A DNA stretch of 64,000 nt from Curtobacterium sp. MCSS17_007 (GCF_003234175.2 NZ_CP126257.1:186001-250000), one strand, 5' to 3'; positions 38,535-47,413 are shown, counted from the stretch's first letter. Numbers and translations: made by a program. Notes: a model not told the origin generated them from the letters alone.

Positions 38535-40715
38535 GTGTCCCGGTTCCTGCGCATCGTCCTGCCCGCCCTCGTCATCGTCGTCTGGCTCGTCGTCGCCAGC
38601 GTCGGCGGACCCGTGTTCGGCAAGATCTCCGAGGTCGCGACGAACGACCAGACCTCGTTCCTGCCCGCCTCCGCGGACGCCACCGAGGTGCAGGAGCGCG
38701 CGTCCGACTTCCGCCAGGCCTCGGGGGCGCCGGCGATCGTCGTGCTCGAACGCGACGGGGGCCTGACCGACGACGACCTCGCCGACGCCCGCCGCATCGC
38801 GACCGCCCTCGCCGACCGCGACGACGTGCAGGGTGTCAGCCCCGTCATCCCGAGCGAGGACGGCGACGCGGCCGAGATCGTCGCGACGCTCACCGAGGAC
38901 GCGGAGACGGGCGACGCCGTCGCAGCGATCCGGTCGACGGTGGACGACGCCGTGCCGTCCGGGCTCGCCGCGTACGTCACCGGTCCGGCGGGCTTCACCG
39001 CGGACCTGACCGAGGCGTTCGCCGGCATCGACGGCCTGCTCCTCGGCGTCGCGCTCGCCGCGGTGTTCGTCATCCTCGTCGTCGTGTACCGCTCGCCCCT
39101 GCTGCCGTTCCTCGTGCTCGGCACCGCGACCTTCGCCCTGTGCGCGTCGATCCTCGTCGTGTACGAGCTGGCGAAGGCGGGCGTGGTCACCGTGAACGGG
39201 CAGGTGCAGGGCATCCTGTCGATCCTGGTCATCGGCGCGGCGACCGACTACGCGCTCCTCTACACGGCACGGTTCCGCGAGGCGCTGCGCGACCACCGTT
39301 CGGGGTGGGACGCCACGCGGTCGGCGCTGCGCGGAGCGTTCGAGCCGATCGTGGCCTCGGGCGGGACCGTCATCGTCGGCGTGCTCTGCCTCCTGCTGTC
39401 CGACCTGAACTCGAACAAGGCACTCGGCCCGGTCGCGGCGATCGGCATCGCGTTCAGCCTGCTCGCCGCCCTCACACTGCTCCCGGCGCTGCTCCTGGCC
39501 TTCCGGCGCGCTGCGTTCTGGCCCCTGCGCCCCGCGTACGGCAGCGGGCACCGCGCGGCCACCGGGCCCGACGCGTCCGGGCTGTGGGCACGTGTCGGGC
39601 GGCTGGTGGCGCGCCGGTCCCGGACGGTGTGGGTCGTGTGCACCGTCGCGCTCCTGGCCATGGGCGGCGGTCTGGTCGGTCTCCGCGCGGACGGGGTCCC
39701 GCAGAGCGACCTCGTCATCGGGGCATCGCAGGCGCGGGACGGGCAGGACGTCCTCGCGGACCACTTCCCCGGCGGGTCCGGCAGCCCAGCGCAGGTCATC
39801 GGCGCCGAGCGTGACCTGGACGGACTGGTGGAAGCGGTCCGGTCGGTCCCGGGCGTCGACGGCGTGGTCGCCGCGGCGGAGGACTCCCCCTCGGGCACCG
39901 TTCCCGTGGGTGGTGGGACCGACGGCGGTTCCGGCGGTGGTGACGCCGCGTCGGGCAACGCCGTGCCCGGTGGCGGTGGCGCACCGGCTGCCGCCGCCGA
40001 GCCGACCGTCTCGCGGGGTGACGTCCTGCTCGAGGTCACCCTGGCCGACCCCGCCGACTCCGCCGCCGCGGAGCAGACCGTCCGCGACCTGCGCGCCGCG
40101 GTCGAGCGGGTGGATCCGGAAGCGGTCGTCGGTGGTGTGACGGCGACGGCACTCGACACGAACGACACCGGGATCCGGGACCGCTCGGTCATCATCCCCG
40201 TGGTGCTCGCGGTCATCCTGGTGATCCTCGTGCTGCTGCTCCGGAGCGTCGTGGCGCCGCTCGTGCTCATCGGCAGCGTGATCGTGTCCTTCGCGGCCGC
40301 GCTCGGCGTCGGCGCGCTGGTGTTCGACCACCTGTTCCACTTCCCCGGCGCGGACCCGTCGGTCCCGCTGTACGCGTTCGTCTTCCTGGTCGCGCTCGGG
40401 GTGGACTACAACATCTTCCTCATGACACGGGTGCGCGAGGAGGCGCTGCGGCACGGCCCGCGCGAGGGCGTCCTCCGCGGGCTCGCCGCGACCGGTGGGG
40501 TGATCACCTCGGCAGGGATCGTCCTGGCGGCGACCTTCGCGGCCCTCGGGGTGATCCCGATCCTGTTCCTCGCCCAGATCGCCTTCGTCGTCGCGTTCGG
40601 CGTGCTGCTCGACACCGTCGTGGTCCGGTCACTGCTCGTCCCGGCGCTCGTGATCGACCTCGGACGCCGCGCCTGGTGGCCGTCGCGCCTCTCGCGTGCA
40701 TCCCGTCACATGTGA
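38535..40715 (+). CDS. MMPL/RND-family exporter
   Basis: A 726-residue protein with two repeats, each one membrane segment, a large external loop and five further segments. The conserved intramembrane Asp-Tyr pairs are in GAATDYALLYTARF (about 235) and ALGVDYNIFLMTRVREE (about 620). MMPL proteins in actinobacteria export lipids, siderophores or drugs using the proton gradient. The external loop of the second half holds a Gly-rich insert (GGGTDGGSGGGDAASGN). GTG start at 38535 without a good ribosome site, so translation may be leaderless. Controlled by the divergent MarR protein. Confidence 0.9.
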   Translation: MSRFLRIVLPALVIVVWLVVASVGGPVFGKISEVATNDQTSFLPASADATEVQERASDFRQASGAPAIVVLERDGGLTDDDLADARRIATALADRDDVQGVSPVIPSEDGDAAEIVATLTEDAETGDAVAAIRSTVDDAVPSGLAAYVTGPAGFTADLTEAFAGIDGLLLGVALAAVFVILVVVYRSPLLPFLVLGTATFALCASILVVYELAKAGVVTVNGQVQGILSILVIGAATDYALLYTARFREALRDHRSGWDATRSALRGAFEPIVASGGTVIVGVLCLLLSDLNSNKALGPVAAIGIAFSLLAALTLLPALLLAFRRAAFWPLRPAYGSGHRAATGPDASGLWARVGRLVARRSRTVWVVCTVALLAMGGGLVGLRADGVPQSDLVIGASQARDGQDVLADHFPGGSGSPAQVIGAERDLDGLVEAVRSVPGVDGVVAAAEDSPSGTVPVGGGTDGGSGGGDAASGNAVPGGGGAPAAAAEPTVSRGDVLLEVTLADPADSAAAEQTVRDLRAAVERVDPEAVVGGVTATALDTNDTGIRDRSVIIPVVLAVILVILVLLLRSVVAPLVLIGSVIVSFAAALGVGALVFDHLFHFPGADPSVPLYAFVFLVALGVDYNIFLMTRVREEALRHGPREGVLRGLAATGGVITSAGIVLAATFAALGVIPILFLAQIAFVVAFGVLLDTVVVRSLLVPALVIDLGRRAWWPSRLSRASRHM

Positions 40716-40716
40716 C
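40705..40716. promoter_or_regulatory. Candidate GntR operator GTCACATGTGAC overlapping the MMPL stop codon
   Basis: A perfect 12-base palindrome, 11 bases before the GntR ATG and containing the TGA stop of the MMPL gene (40713-40715). Position suits autoregulation. Confidence 0.55.
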
Positions 40717-40727
40717 ACGCTGGTGGC

Positions 40728-41378
40728 ATGCCAGTTCCCTCCACGCAGCCCGCCGCCGAGCGCAAGCTGCTCCGTGACACCGTGCAGGACAAGATCCGCG
40801 ACGCGATCATGGACGGCACGCTCGAACCGGGCGAGCGGCTGAACGACGACGACCTCATCGCGTGGCTCGGGGTCTCCCGGACGCCGATCCGTGAGGCACT
40901 GGCCGAGCTCGCCCGCGCGGGACTCATCGAGATGGCGCCGAACCGCTACACACGGGTCGCCGCCCCGAGCAGCGACGAGCTGCTCGACGCGTACCGCACC
41001 CTCGGGGTCATCTACGGTGGCGTCGTCCGGCTCGCCGTCCCGCGGTTCACCGCTGCTGAGCGCAGGAAGGTGGTCGCGACCCTCGACGACGTCGCCGCCC
41101 GGATCGACGCCGACCACCAGGACGAGGTGGCACGCGAGGGCTCCGACATCTACTCGATGTGGGCGGACGCCTGCGGCAACGCCGCGCTGGCGAAGCTGTG
41201 CCGGGCGACGACCGACGGCCTGGCGTTCAAGCTGCGCGTCCCCGAGCTGGCCGAGCTGGTGCCGGCCGAGGTGGTCCGGCCGGAGATCGACAGGCTGCGG
41301 GCCGCCGTGCTCGACGAGGACCCGATCGCCGCGGAGCTCGCGATGGAGGCGATCCACCTCCTGCCGACCCGCGACTGA
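40728..41378 (+). CDS. GntR-family regulator with FCD domain
   Basis: A 216-residue regulator: HTH at about 15-75 (DKIRDAIMDGTLEPGERLNDDDLIAWLGVSRTPIREAL) and an all-helical FCD ligand domain. The metal-binding His residues usual in FCD domains are only partly visible, so the ligand mode is uncertain. Start ATG 40728. It follows the MMPL gene by 12 bases on the same strand but is likely transcribed from its own promoter at the palindrome. The stop codon lies in the first copy of a 16-bp repeat array. Confidence 0.85.
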   Translation: MPVPSTQPAAERKLLRDTVQDKIRDAIMDGTLEPGERLNDDDLIAWLGVSRTPIREALAELARAGLIEMAPNRYTRVAAPSSDELLDAYRTLGVIYGGVVRLAVPRFTAAERRKVVATLDDVAARIDADHQDEVAREGSDIYSMWADACGNAALAKLCRATTDGLAFKLRVPELAELVPAEVVRPEIDRLRAAVLDEDPIAAELAMEAIHLLPTRD

Positions 41379-41466
41379 ACCGACCGGCGACCGAGCCGAC
41401 CCGCGACCGAACCGACCCGCGACCGACCCGACCCGCGACCGACCCGTCTCGCGACCGGCCCGTCCC
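41371..41466. repeat. 16-bp tandem repeat, six copies
   Basis: Six consecutive 16-base units of the form GCGACCGANCCGACCC: 41371, 41387, 41403, 41419, 41435 and 41451. Copies 2-4 differ by single bases; 1, 5 and 6 are more diverged. It begins inside the GntR gene and covers its stop codon, then fills most of the gap before the LCP gene. Confidence 0.9.
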
Positions 41467-41539
41467 GCGCGTACAGCCTCGACGGCGGACGCACAGCGGT
41501 TTCCCTGTCCGTTCTGCGCTCTGCCGTTATGGTTTCCGG

Positions 41540-43036
41540 GTGAGCATCGATCCCGAGCAGACGACGCGCCGTGCCCGCCGCGGTTCCGTGCCGCCGCGCC
41601 ACGGGCGCCAGAAGCGGGGGGCGGGCGTGGTCCTGCCCGCCATCGCGGGCGTGCTGGCCATGGGCCTTGCCCTGACCGGCGGGTACGCCGCGTTCGCCTT
41701 CACCAGCCTCACCAACAACGTCACGAAGATCGACGCGATCGCACCGCGGTCGAACGACGACGACGACGACGTCGACGGCCAGGCGCAGAACATCCTGCTC
41801 GTCGGTGACGACCACCGCCCGGACAACGCGACGCCCGAGGAGATGGCGGAGCTGAGCACCGAGGACGACGGCGGTGCGACGAACACCGACACGATGATCG
41901 TCCTGCACATCAACGCCGACGGCAGCCAGGCGACGATGATCTCGTTCCCGCGCGACTCGTACGTCGACATCCCCGGTGTCGGCAAGGGCAAGCTCAACAG
42001 CGCGTTCTACTACGGCACCCTCAACGGCGGTGGCGACACCGGCGGTGCGAAGCTGCTCATCCAGACGATCCAGGAACTCAGCGGCCTGACGATCGACCAC
42101 TACGTCCGGGTCTCGCTGCTCGGCTTCTACCAGGTGGTCAAGGAGCTCGGACCGGTCGAGGTCTGCCTCAACAACGCGGTCAAGGACCCGTACTCGGGTG
42201 TCGACCTGCCCGCGGGCACCTCGGAGCTCGACGCCAAGCAGGCGCTCTCGTTCGTGCGTCAGCGTCACGGCCTGCCCAACGGGGACCTCGACCGCAACGC
42301 ACGCCAGCAGTACTTCCTGTCGCAGGAGGCCCGCAAGGTCCTCTCCGCGGGCACGTTGCTCAACCCGATCAAGATGAACGCGATCCTCAGCGCCGTGGGC
42401 GGATCGATCCAGACGGACACCGACCTGGTGTCACTCGGGGCGCAGATGCGGAACCTGCGCCCCGGCAACATCCAGTCGGCCACCATCCCGACCCTCGGCA
42501 CCCCGACCATCAGGACGAACTCGGGGCCGCTGTCCATCGTCGAGGTCGACACCGTCGGGCTCCCCGCCTTCGTGCAGGGCCTGGTCGGCGAACCCGAGGA
42601 GTACACGAAGGCGACGGCTGCGGATCCGGCGGCGACGAGCGTCACCGTGCTCAACGGCAGCGGTGTCACCGGTGCCGCCGCCACCGCGACCGCGAACCTC
42701 ACCGCCCGCGGTTTCCAGGCCGGTGCGCCGGGGTCGTCGGAGACGACGAAGACCACGCAGGTGCAGTACCCGGCCGGCCAGGAGTCGCAGGCGAAGGCCG
42801 TGGCCGAGACGGTGCCCGGTGCGGTCGCCGTCCGCTCGTCCGCCGTGACCGGTGTCACCCTCGTGCTCGGGTCCGACGGCAAGACCGTGAGCGCGCCGCC
42901 GTCGCCCGACGCCCCGACGGACAGTGGGCCGTCGGAGCCCGCGCAGCCGGAGCAGTCGGAGTCGCGCTCGTCCGAACCGGAGCCGAGCAGCACCGACGTC
43001 AAGAGCTACGGCAAGGAAGGCGTCTGCATCAACTGA
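41540..43036 (+). CDS. LytR-CpsA-Psr (LCP) family protein with LytR_C domain, copy 2
   Basis: A 498-residue membrane protein: basic N-terminus, membrane segment at about 29-55, acidic stem (RSNDDDDDVDG), LCP catalytic domain from QNILLVGDDHRPD through MISFPRDSYVDIPGVGKGKLNSAFYYG to QALSFVRQRHGLPNGDLDRNARQQ, then a LytR_C domain (SVTVLNGSGVTGAAATATANL, about 370-455) and a Ser/Pro/Glu tail ending in EGVCIN. It attaches glycopolymers to the wall. The GTG at 41540 has no ribosome site but follows a TTATGGT -10-like element by 8 bases, suggesting a leaderless mRNA. Confidence 0.92.
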   Translation: MSIDPEQTTRRARRGSVPPRHGRQKRGAGVVLPAIAGVLAMGLALTGGYAAFAFTSLTNNVTKIDAIAPRSNDDDDDVDGQAQNILLVGDDHRPDNATPEEMAELSTEDDGGATNTDTMIVLHINADGSQATMISFPRDSYVDIPGVGKGKLNSAFYYGTLNGGGDTGGAKLLIQTIQELSGLTIDHYVRVSLLGFYQVVKELGPVEVCLNNAVKDPYSGVDLPAGTSELDAKQALSFVRQRHGLPNGDLDRNARQQYFLSQEARKVLSAGTLLNPIKMNAILSAVGGSIQTDTDLVSLGAQMRNLRPGNIQSATIPTLGTPTIRTNSGPLSIVEVDTVGLPAFVQGLVGEPEEYTKATAADPAATSVTVLNGSGVTGAAATATANLTARGFQAGAPGSSETTKTTQVQYPAGQESQAKAVAETVPGAVAVRSSAVTGVTLVLGSDGKTVSAPPSPDAPTDSGPSEPAQPEQSESRSSEPEPSSTDVKSYGKEGVCIN

Positions 43037-43137
43037 CGCACGCCCGCCAGGACGGCCGGGTCCCGGGCACGAGACGGGGTACTCGCCCTCCGGCGGTCCC
43101 TGGGGGACCGGGCGGACGCGATCGGTAGGTTCGAGCA

Positions 43138-43920
43138 GTGAGCCACGTCGCCCGTCCGATCACCCTGATGACCTACAACGTGAAGAACCCGGACCCGCGT
43201 CACGACTGGCCAGCGCGGCTCCCGCTCGTGCTCGAGGTCATCCGGCGCCACGACCCCGACGTGCTCTGCGTGCAGGAGGCCTTCGACCACCAGATGGACG
43301 CGCTCCGCGCCGGCCTGCCGGACCACGGTGACGTCGGGCAGGGGCGTGAGGGCGGCACGGCGGGCGAACACGCCGCGGTGTTCTTCCGGCGCGACCGGCT
43401 CCGGCCCGTCGACGTCGGGACGTTCTGGTTGTCGGACACCCCCGACGAGCCCGTGTCCAACACGTGGGGCAGCCTGTACCCGCGGGTGGCGAACCACGCC
43501 AGGTTCATCGACGCCGACGGCGGAGCCTTCACGCTCCTGACCACGCACTTCGACCACGAGGCGAACGAGCACGGCGACGACGTCCGGCGTCGGAGTGCGG
43601 CCCTGGTGATCGAGCGGCTCAGCGCCGTCGACGGCCCGGTGGTCTTCGCCGGCGACTGCAACGAGCCCTGGGGTCGGGGTCCGGCCTCGCAGGTGTTCAC
43701 GGAAGCCGGGTACGAGGACGCGTGGACGGTGGCGGGGGATCCCGAGGACCGCACGGCGTCGTACAACGACTGGCAGGCCCCCGTCGCATCGGGGGAGCGC
43801 ATCGACTGGGTGCTCACCCGTGGCGGGGTCGCGGTCGAGCGAGTGGTGATCGACCACGACGGGCCGGAGACCTGGGCCGCCAGTGACCACTTCCCGGTGG
43901 TGGCCTCGCTCCGGGTCTAG
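43138..43920 (+). CDS. Endonuclease/exonuclease/phosphatase (EEP) family protein
   Basis: A 260-residue cytoplasmic protein of the EEP fold. Active-site residues in order: Asn in TYNVKN, Glu in CVQEAF, His in LTTHFDHEAN, Asp and Asn in FAGDCNEPWG, Asp in RIDWVL, and the final Asp-His in ASDHFPVVASL. All metal and phosphate ligands of the family are kept. Relatives include nucleases, sphingomyelinases and inositol-phosphate phosphatases; the substrate is unknown. GTG 43138. No signal peptide. Confidence 0.87.
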   Translation: MSHVARPITLMTYNVKNPDPRHDWPARLPLVLEVIRRHDPDVLCVQEAFDHQMDALRAGLPDHGDVGQGREGGTAGEHAAVFFRRDRLRPVDVGTFWLSDTPDEPVSNTWGSLYPRVANHARFIDADGGAFTLLTTHFDHEANEHGDDVRRRSAALVIERLSAVDGPVVFAGDCNEPWGRGPASQVFTEAGYEDAWTVAGDPEDRTASYNDWQAPVASGERIDWVLTRGGVAVERVVIDHDGPETWAASDHFPVVASLRV

Positions 43921-43948
43921 CGGCCCTCGCGCTGCAGGAGGGTGCCGG

Positions 43949-44779
43949 TCAGCAGGACCGGCGGGTGTGCACCGGCATGGGCGAGCCGATGACGGTGACC
44001 TCGGTACCGTTCGTCAAGGCGGAGACGCCGTTGGTGCCCTGCTCGTCTTCGTCCGCGGCGGCCGCGTCGGTCGGCCGCGAACCCGGGGTGCCCCGCTCGG
44101 TGCGCGGCTCCGTCGGGGCGGCCGTGCTGTCGGACGTGCGCCCGGACGTGGTGTCGGCAGGGTCCCACCCCGGCTGGAGCAGCAGCTGCCAGGCGCGGGC
44201 GTCACCGGAGCCGAAGGCGACCTTGTCCGCATCCGGTGCCGCGCGCAGCTCGTCCTCGACGTCGTCGCCGACCTGGACGCCGTCGGGGCCGGTGAGTTCG
44301 ACCCGATCGCCCGTCCTGGACCGGACGGAGTCCTTCAACACGCGAATCTCCACCGCGTTGCCGACGGAGGTCGGTGTGCGCAGGGCCGCGACCCGGACGG
44401 CGCCGCCCCAGGTGTAGGTGGTGCCGGACGGGAAGCACGCGCCGCCGTCGCCGACCGCGGTCTGCGTCCGGGAGGGCGTCCCGAGGAGCCGGTTGAGCAG
44501 GTCGACGGTGGAGCGGGCGTCGCGCATCGACACGTCGGCCACGGCGTCGTCGTCATCGCGGAACACGAGTCCCTCGGCGCCGAGCTCGATGGTGTCCACA
44601 CGTCGGAGCGCACGGCTCGTGACCTGCGCGCTGGCCGCGTCGGTCACCGCGACGTCGCTGCGGTCCTCAGCGGCGGCAGCCGGCGTCACGCCTCCGGAAA
44701 CGGTCGCGTCCGCTCCGACCGTGGCTGCCGTGAAGGCGAGCACGGCGGCGCCGAGCGCGAGCGCAGTACGAGGGGACAC
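43949..44779 (-). CDS. Secreted protein of unknown function
   Basis: A 276-residue protein with a signal peptide (ALALGAAVLAFTAATVGADA, cleavage near 35) and no lipobox. The mature part has two weak halves: DVSMRDARSTVDLLNRLLG followed by ACFPSGTTYTWGGAVRVAAL, then an acidic Thr/Ser/Pro-rich linker and a last segment GTEVTVIGSPMPVHTRRSC. Cysteines near 118 and at the very C-terminus could pair. I recognise no family. A short hairpin GCCGGTC-N5-GACCGGC at 43944-43962 covers its 3' end. It converges on the EEP gene. Confidence 0.65.
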   Translation of the reverse strand: MSPRTALALGAAVLAFTAATVGADATVSGGVTPAAAAEDRSDVAVTDAASAQVTSRALRRVDTIELGAEGLVFRDDDDAVADVSMRDARSTVDLLNRLLGTPSRTQTAVGDGGACFPSGTTYTWGGAVRVAALRTPTSVGNAVEIRVLKDSVRSRTGDRVELTGPDGVQVGDDVEDELRAAPDADKVAFGSGDARAWQLLLQPGWDPADTTSGRTSDSTAAPTEPRTERGTPGSRPTDAAAADEDEQGTNGVSALTNGTEVTVIGSPMPVHTRRSC

Positions 44780-44937
44780 CAGTCGACCGTACGACCTGAC
44801 TCCGCACAGGACGACAGGTGTTACCGAATCGCAGCCCGCTCGTCACGTGTTCGTGATCTTGGGGATGTGTCACGGATCCGTTGCGGGGGACGCCTGGCTG
44901 GACGGACGACCCTGTGCGGGTGCGTACCGTCCAGGCC

Positions 44938-45879
44938 ATGACGGAGCAGCAGAACGACCAGACGGGGCCCGGTCAGTCGGGGCTGGACCAGTACTCGATG
45001 CAGGACCCCACGAAGATGTACGCCGACAAGAAGCCGGACGAGCAGTACCTCGAGGGTGCCGGCACCGACGAGGAGATGGCGCAGAACGTCCCCGCCGACC
45101 ACGGCGAGGACACCTACCGCGGCTCCGGTCGTCTGCAGGGCCGCAAGGCACTCGTGACCGGTGGCGACTCGGGCATCGGCGCAGCGGTCGCGATCGCCTA
45201 CGCCCGGGAGGGCGCCGACGTCGCGATCGTCTACCTCCCCGAGGAGCAGGAGGACGCCGACCGCATCGTCGGCCTCATCGAGGCAGCGGGGCGCACAGCC
45301 GTCGCGATCCCCGGTGACATCAAGGACCTGGCGTTCTGCGAGGAGCTCGTCCAGAAGGCCGTCGACGGCCTCGGCGGGATCGACATCCTGGTGAACAACG
45401 CCGGCAAGCAGCAGAACGTCGACGACATCACGAAGATCTCGGACGAGGAGTTCGACGAGACCTTCAAGACGAACGCCTACGCGACCTTCCGCATCACCAA
45501 GGCGGCCGTCCCGCACATGCAGCCCGGTTCGACGATCATCAACACCACGTCGATCCAGGCGTACGCGCCGTCGCCGCACCTCGTGCACTACGCCGCCACG
45601 AAGGCCACCGTGAACAACATGGCGAAGGGCCTCGCGGCGCAGCTCGCACCGAAGGGCATCCGCGTCAACGCCGTCGCCCCCGGCCCGATCTGGACGCCGC
45701 TGCAGCCGGCCGGCGGGCAGCCGCCGGAGGCGCTGCCGTCCGCGGGCGAGCAGACCTACCTGGGTCGCTGGGGCCAGCCCGCCGAGCTCGCGCCGGCGTT
45801 CGTGTTCCTCGCGAGCGGGGAGTCGTCCTACGTGGTCGGCGAGACGCTCCACGTCGACGGCGGCATGCCGACGCCGTAG
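44938..45879 (+). CDS. SDR oxidoreductase with N-terminal extension, paralog of 20322-21209
   Basis: A 313-residue short-chain dehydrogenase with a 65-residue hydrophilic extension (Gln/Asp/Glu-rich). Cofactor motif TGGDSGIG at 74-81, NNAG at 153-156, catalytic Ser205, Tyr218 and Lys222 (YAATK), and the normal ending VVGETLHVDGG. It shares long stretches with the SDR at 20322 (YLPEEQEDA, LAPKGIRVNAVAPGP) but keeps the canonical NNAG that the other lost. General-stress type of the Bacillus YhdF/YdaD group. Start ATG 44938; weak ribosome site. Confidence 0.9.
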   Translation: MTEQQNDQTGPGQSGLDQYSMQDPTKMYADKKPDEQYLEGAGTDEEMAQNVPADHGEDTYRGSGRLQGRKALVTGGDSGIGAAVAIAYAREGADVAIVYLPEEQEDADRIVGLIEAAGRTAVAIPGDIKDLAFCEELVQKAVDGLGGIDILVNNAGKQQNVDDITKISDEEFDETFKTNAYATFRITKAAVPHMQPGSTIINTTSIQAYAPSPHLVHYAATKATVNNMAKGLAAQLAPKGIRVNAVAPGPIWTPLQPAGGQPPEALPSAGEQTYLGRWGQPAELAPAFVFLASGESSYVVGETLHVDGGMPTP

Positions 45880-45890
45880 TCGCAACGATG

Positions 45891-45934
45891 CGGACGGGAG
45901 GCGCGGTGCCGGCTGGCACCGCGCCTCCCGTCCG
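45891..45934. terminator. 20-bp perfect hairpin terminator between convergent genes
   Basis: Arms CGGACGGGAGGCGCGGTGCC and its complement around a GGCT loop, 11 bases after the SDR stop and 13 before the stop of the convergent small gene. Confidence 0.75.
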
Positions 45935-45947
45935 TCCGACGGTCGCG

Positions 45948-46265
45948 TCAGCAGGCGACCGACCGCGCCATCCGCTCCAGCAGCTCCCGTGCGGACATCG
46001 CCGCGGTGAGCTCGACCTCGACCGGGTTGATGCCGATCGCTCGTTCGAAGGCCCGGCGGCGCGCCTGGTCCGCGATCGGGACCTCCGGTCGCTGCGGTAG
46101 TCGCGCGATCGCCCGGGCCGCCGCGTCGAACGCGCCCGCCGGTGAACCGAGCTGCTGCCACATGGTCCGCACGTCGTGCGCGACCTGCTCGTCGTCACCG
46201 CCGAACTCGAAGCCCGCCGACGCCATGGTGGCGAGTCCCTGCGCGATGGGGTCCTCGGGAGTCAT
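45948..46265 (-). CDS. Small protein of unknown function
   Basis: A 105-residue hydrophilic, helical protein: EDPIAQGLATMASAGFEFGGDDEQVAHDVRTMWQQ in the first third, a basic ADQARRRAFERAIGI patch and a SARELLERMARS end. No membrane segment, no recognised domain. ATG 46265; divergent from the TetR gene at 46418, with 152 bases between them, so the TetR operator may also control it. Confidence 0.6.
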   Translation of the reverse strand: MTPEDPIAQGLATMASAGFEFGGDDEQVAHDVRTMWQQLGSPAGAFDAAARAIARLPQRPEVPIADQARRRAFERAIGINPVEVELTAAMSARELLERMARSVAC

Positions 46266-46382
46266 GGCGGCATGGTCGCACGCCTGCCCGGGACGCCGCT
46301 GCGGGACGACGCTTGTCCCCCGACATGCCGACACCCGTACCGGGGATGCTGTGTCCCCCCGCCACTGCGCTTGGATGGAGGA

Positions 46383-46399
46383 GCGGACAGGACGTCCGC
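46383..46399. promoter_or_regulatory. Candidate TetR operator GCGGAC-N5-GTCCGC
   Basis: A 6-5-6 perfect inverted repeat 18 bases upstream of the TetR start and in the gap to the divergent small gene. Size and spacing fit TetR-family sites. Confidence 0.5.
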
Positions 46400-46417
46400 C
46401 GCACGACGGAGGGCATG

Positions 46418-47095
46418 ATGCTCGAACACACCAGCGCGGACACGCAGGCGGCAGCCGCCGCGGCCGCCACACTGCACCTGCGGATCACGATCGTCGGCGC
46501 CACGGTCGACCTGCTCCGCGACGTGCCCTTCCACGAGGCGCACGTCGGACTCGTCGCCGAGCGCATGGGCATCACGACCGAGGAGCTGCGACAGCACTTC
46601 CCCTCGTGGGACGGCCTGGTGCTCGCGGCCCTGGACCGGTGGAACGGCGCCCGGATGGACGAGGTCACGCGCGAGGTCGGGGACGGCTCCACCGTCGAGC
46701 TGCTCCGCGCGATCGTCGCCTCGAACGCCGAGGACCCGGCCCTCATGCGGTTGCTCGTCGCACTGCTCTCCGTCGCGGGCAACCCGGCGCACCCGATGGC
46801 CACCTACCTGCGGTCGCGCTACCAGCTCTTCTACTCGCAGATCAAGCGCGGGCTCGAGCACGACATCGCCGTGGGGCGCGCACCGCACACGATGGACCCG
46901 CGCCGTGGTGCGGAGCAGCTCATCGCGCTGTACGAGGGGCTGCAGCTCCAGGCGATGCTGCGCGCGGACCTCGACCTGGTGCCGGCGTTCGACCGTGCGG
47001 TCGCCCGACTCGAGCGCGGCTGGATGGAACGGTACGAGCCGCACGCTGCTCAGCGCTTCTCGACGTGGAGCGACGGCGGCAGCTGGGAGATCTGA
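46418..47095 (+). CDS. TetR-family transcriptional regulator
   Basis: A 225-residue regulator. After a short Ala-rich lead the DNA-binding part reads VGATVDLLRDVPFHEAHVGLVAERMGITTEELRQHFPSWDGLVLAAL, a TetR helix-turn-helix with Trp in place of the usual Lys after HFPS. The rest is a helical effector domain. Of two ATGs, 46418 leaves 4 bases to GGAGGG and 46415 only one, so 46418 is preferred. Target probably its own promoter and perhaps the divergent small gene. Confidence 0.8.
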   Translation: MLEHTSADTQAAAAAAATLHLRITIVGATVDLLRDVPFHEAHVGLVAERMGITTEELRQHFPSWDGLVLAALDRWNGARMDEVTREVGDGSTVELLRAIVASNAEDPALMRLLVALLSVAGNPAHPMATYLRSRYQLFYSQIKRGLEHDIAVGRAPHTMDPRRGAEQLIALYEGLQLQAMLRADLDLVPAFDRAVARLERGWMERYEPHAAQRFSTWSDGGSWEI

Positions 47096-47171
47096 GCCGC
47101 AAGGCGCACTCACCGTTCCGGTACGCAGGGGCACCGGCGTAGTCGTGGAGTCTCCGACGGAAGGAGCCGAC

Positions 47172-47366
47172 ATGGCAGCACCGAACCCGATCCAGGTCCA
47201 GAAGTACCTCAGCGGCATCGACTACCCCGCCTCGAAGGAGGACATCGTCGCGACCGCCGAGAAGGAGGGCGCCCCCGGTGACGTCCTCGACGCGCTCAAG
47301 GCGATCCCGGGCGGCGACTACGACGCGCCCACCGCGGTGACGAAGGCCGTCTCCGACAAGGGCTGA
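47172..47366 (+). CDS. DUF2795 protein
   Basis: A 64-residue protein matching the small DUF2795 family: NPIQVQKYLSGIDYPASKEDIVATAEKEGAPGDVLDALKAIPGGDYDAPTAV in short pieces of helix. The ATG 47172 follows a strong GGAAGGAG. Function unknown; the family is widespread in actinobacteria and often highly expressed. Its stop overlaps the first 18-bp repeat unit. Confidence 0.8.
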   Translation: MAAPNPIQVQKYLSGIDYPASKEDIVATAEKEGAPGDVLDALKAIPGGDYDAPTAVTKAVSDKG

Positions 47367-47410
47367 GCCCCGCGGCTCGCGGCAGCCCCGCGGCGCGCGG
47401 CAGCCCCGCG
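47366..47410. repeat. 18-bp tandem repeat, 2.5 copies
   Basis: AGCCCCGCGGCTCGCGGC at 47366 is followed by a copy with two changes at 47384 and a half copy at 47402. It lies directly before the large hairpin. Confidence 0.75.
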
Positions 47411-47413
47411 AGG

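Noticed and set aside
41371..41466. CRISPR array
   Set aside because: Units are directly tandem with no spacers, and there are no cas genes.
43944..43962. Terminator hairpin GCCGGTC-N5-GACCGGC
   Set aside because: It overlaps the last codons of the reverse gene and is only 7 bp, so it is noted but not called as a terminator.
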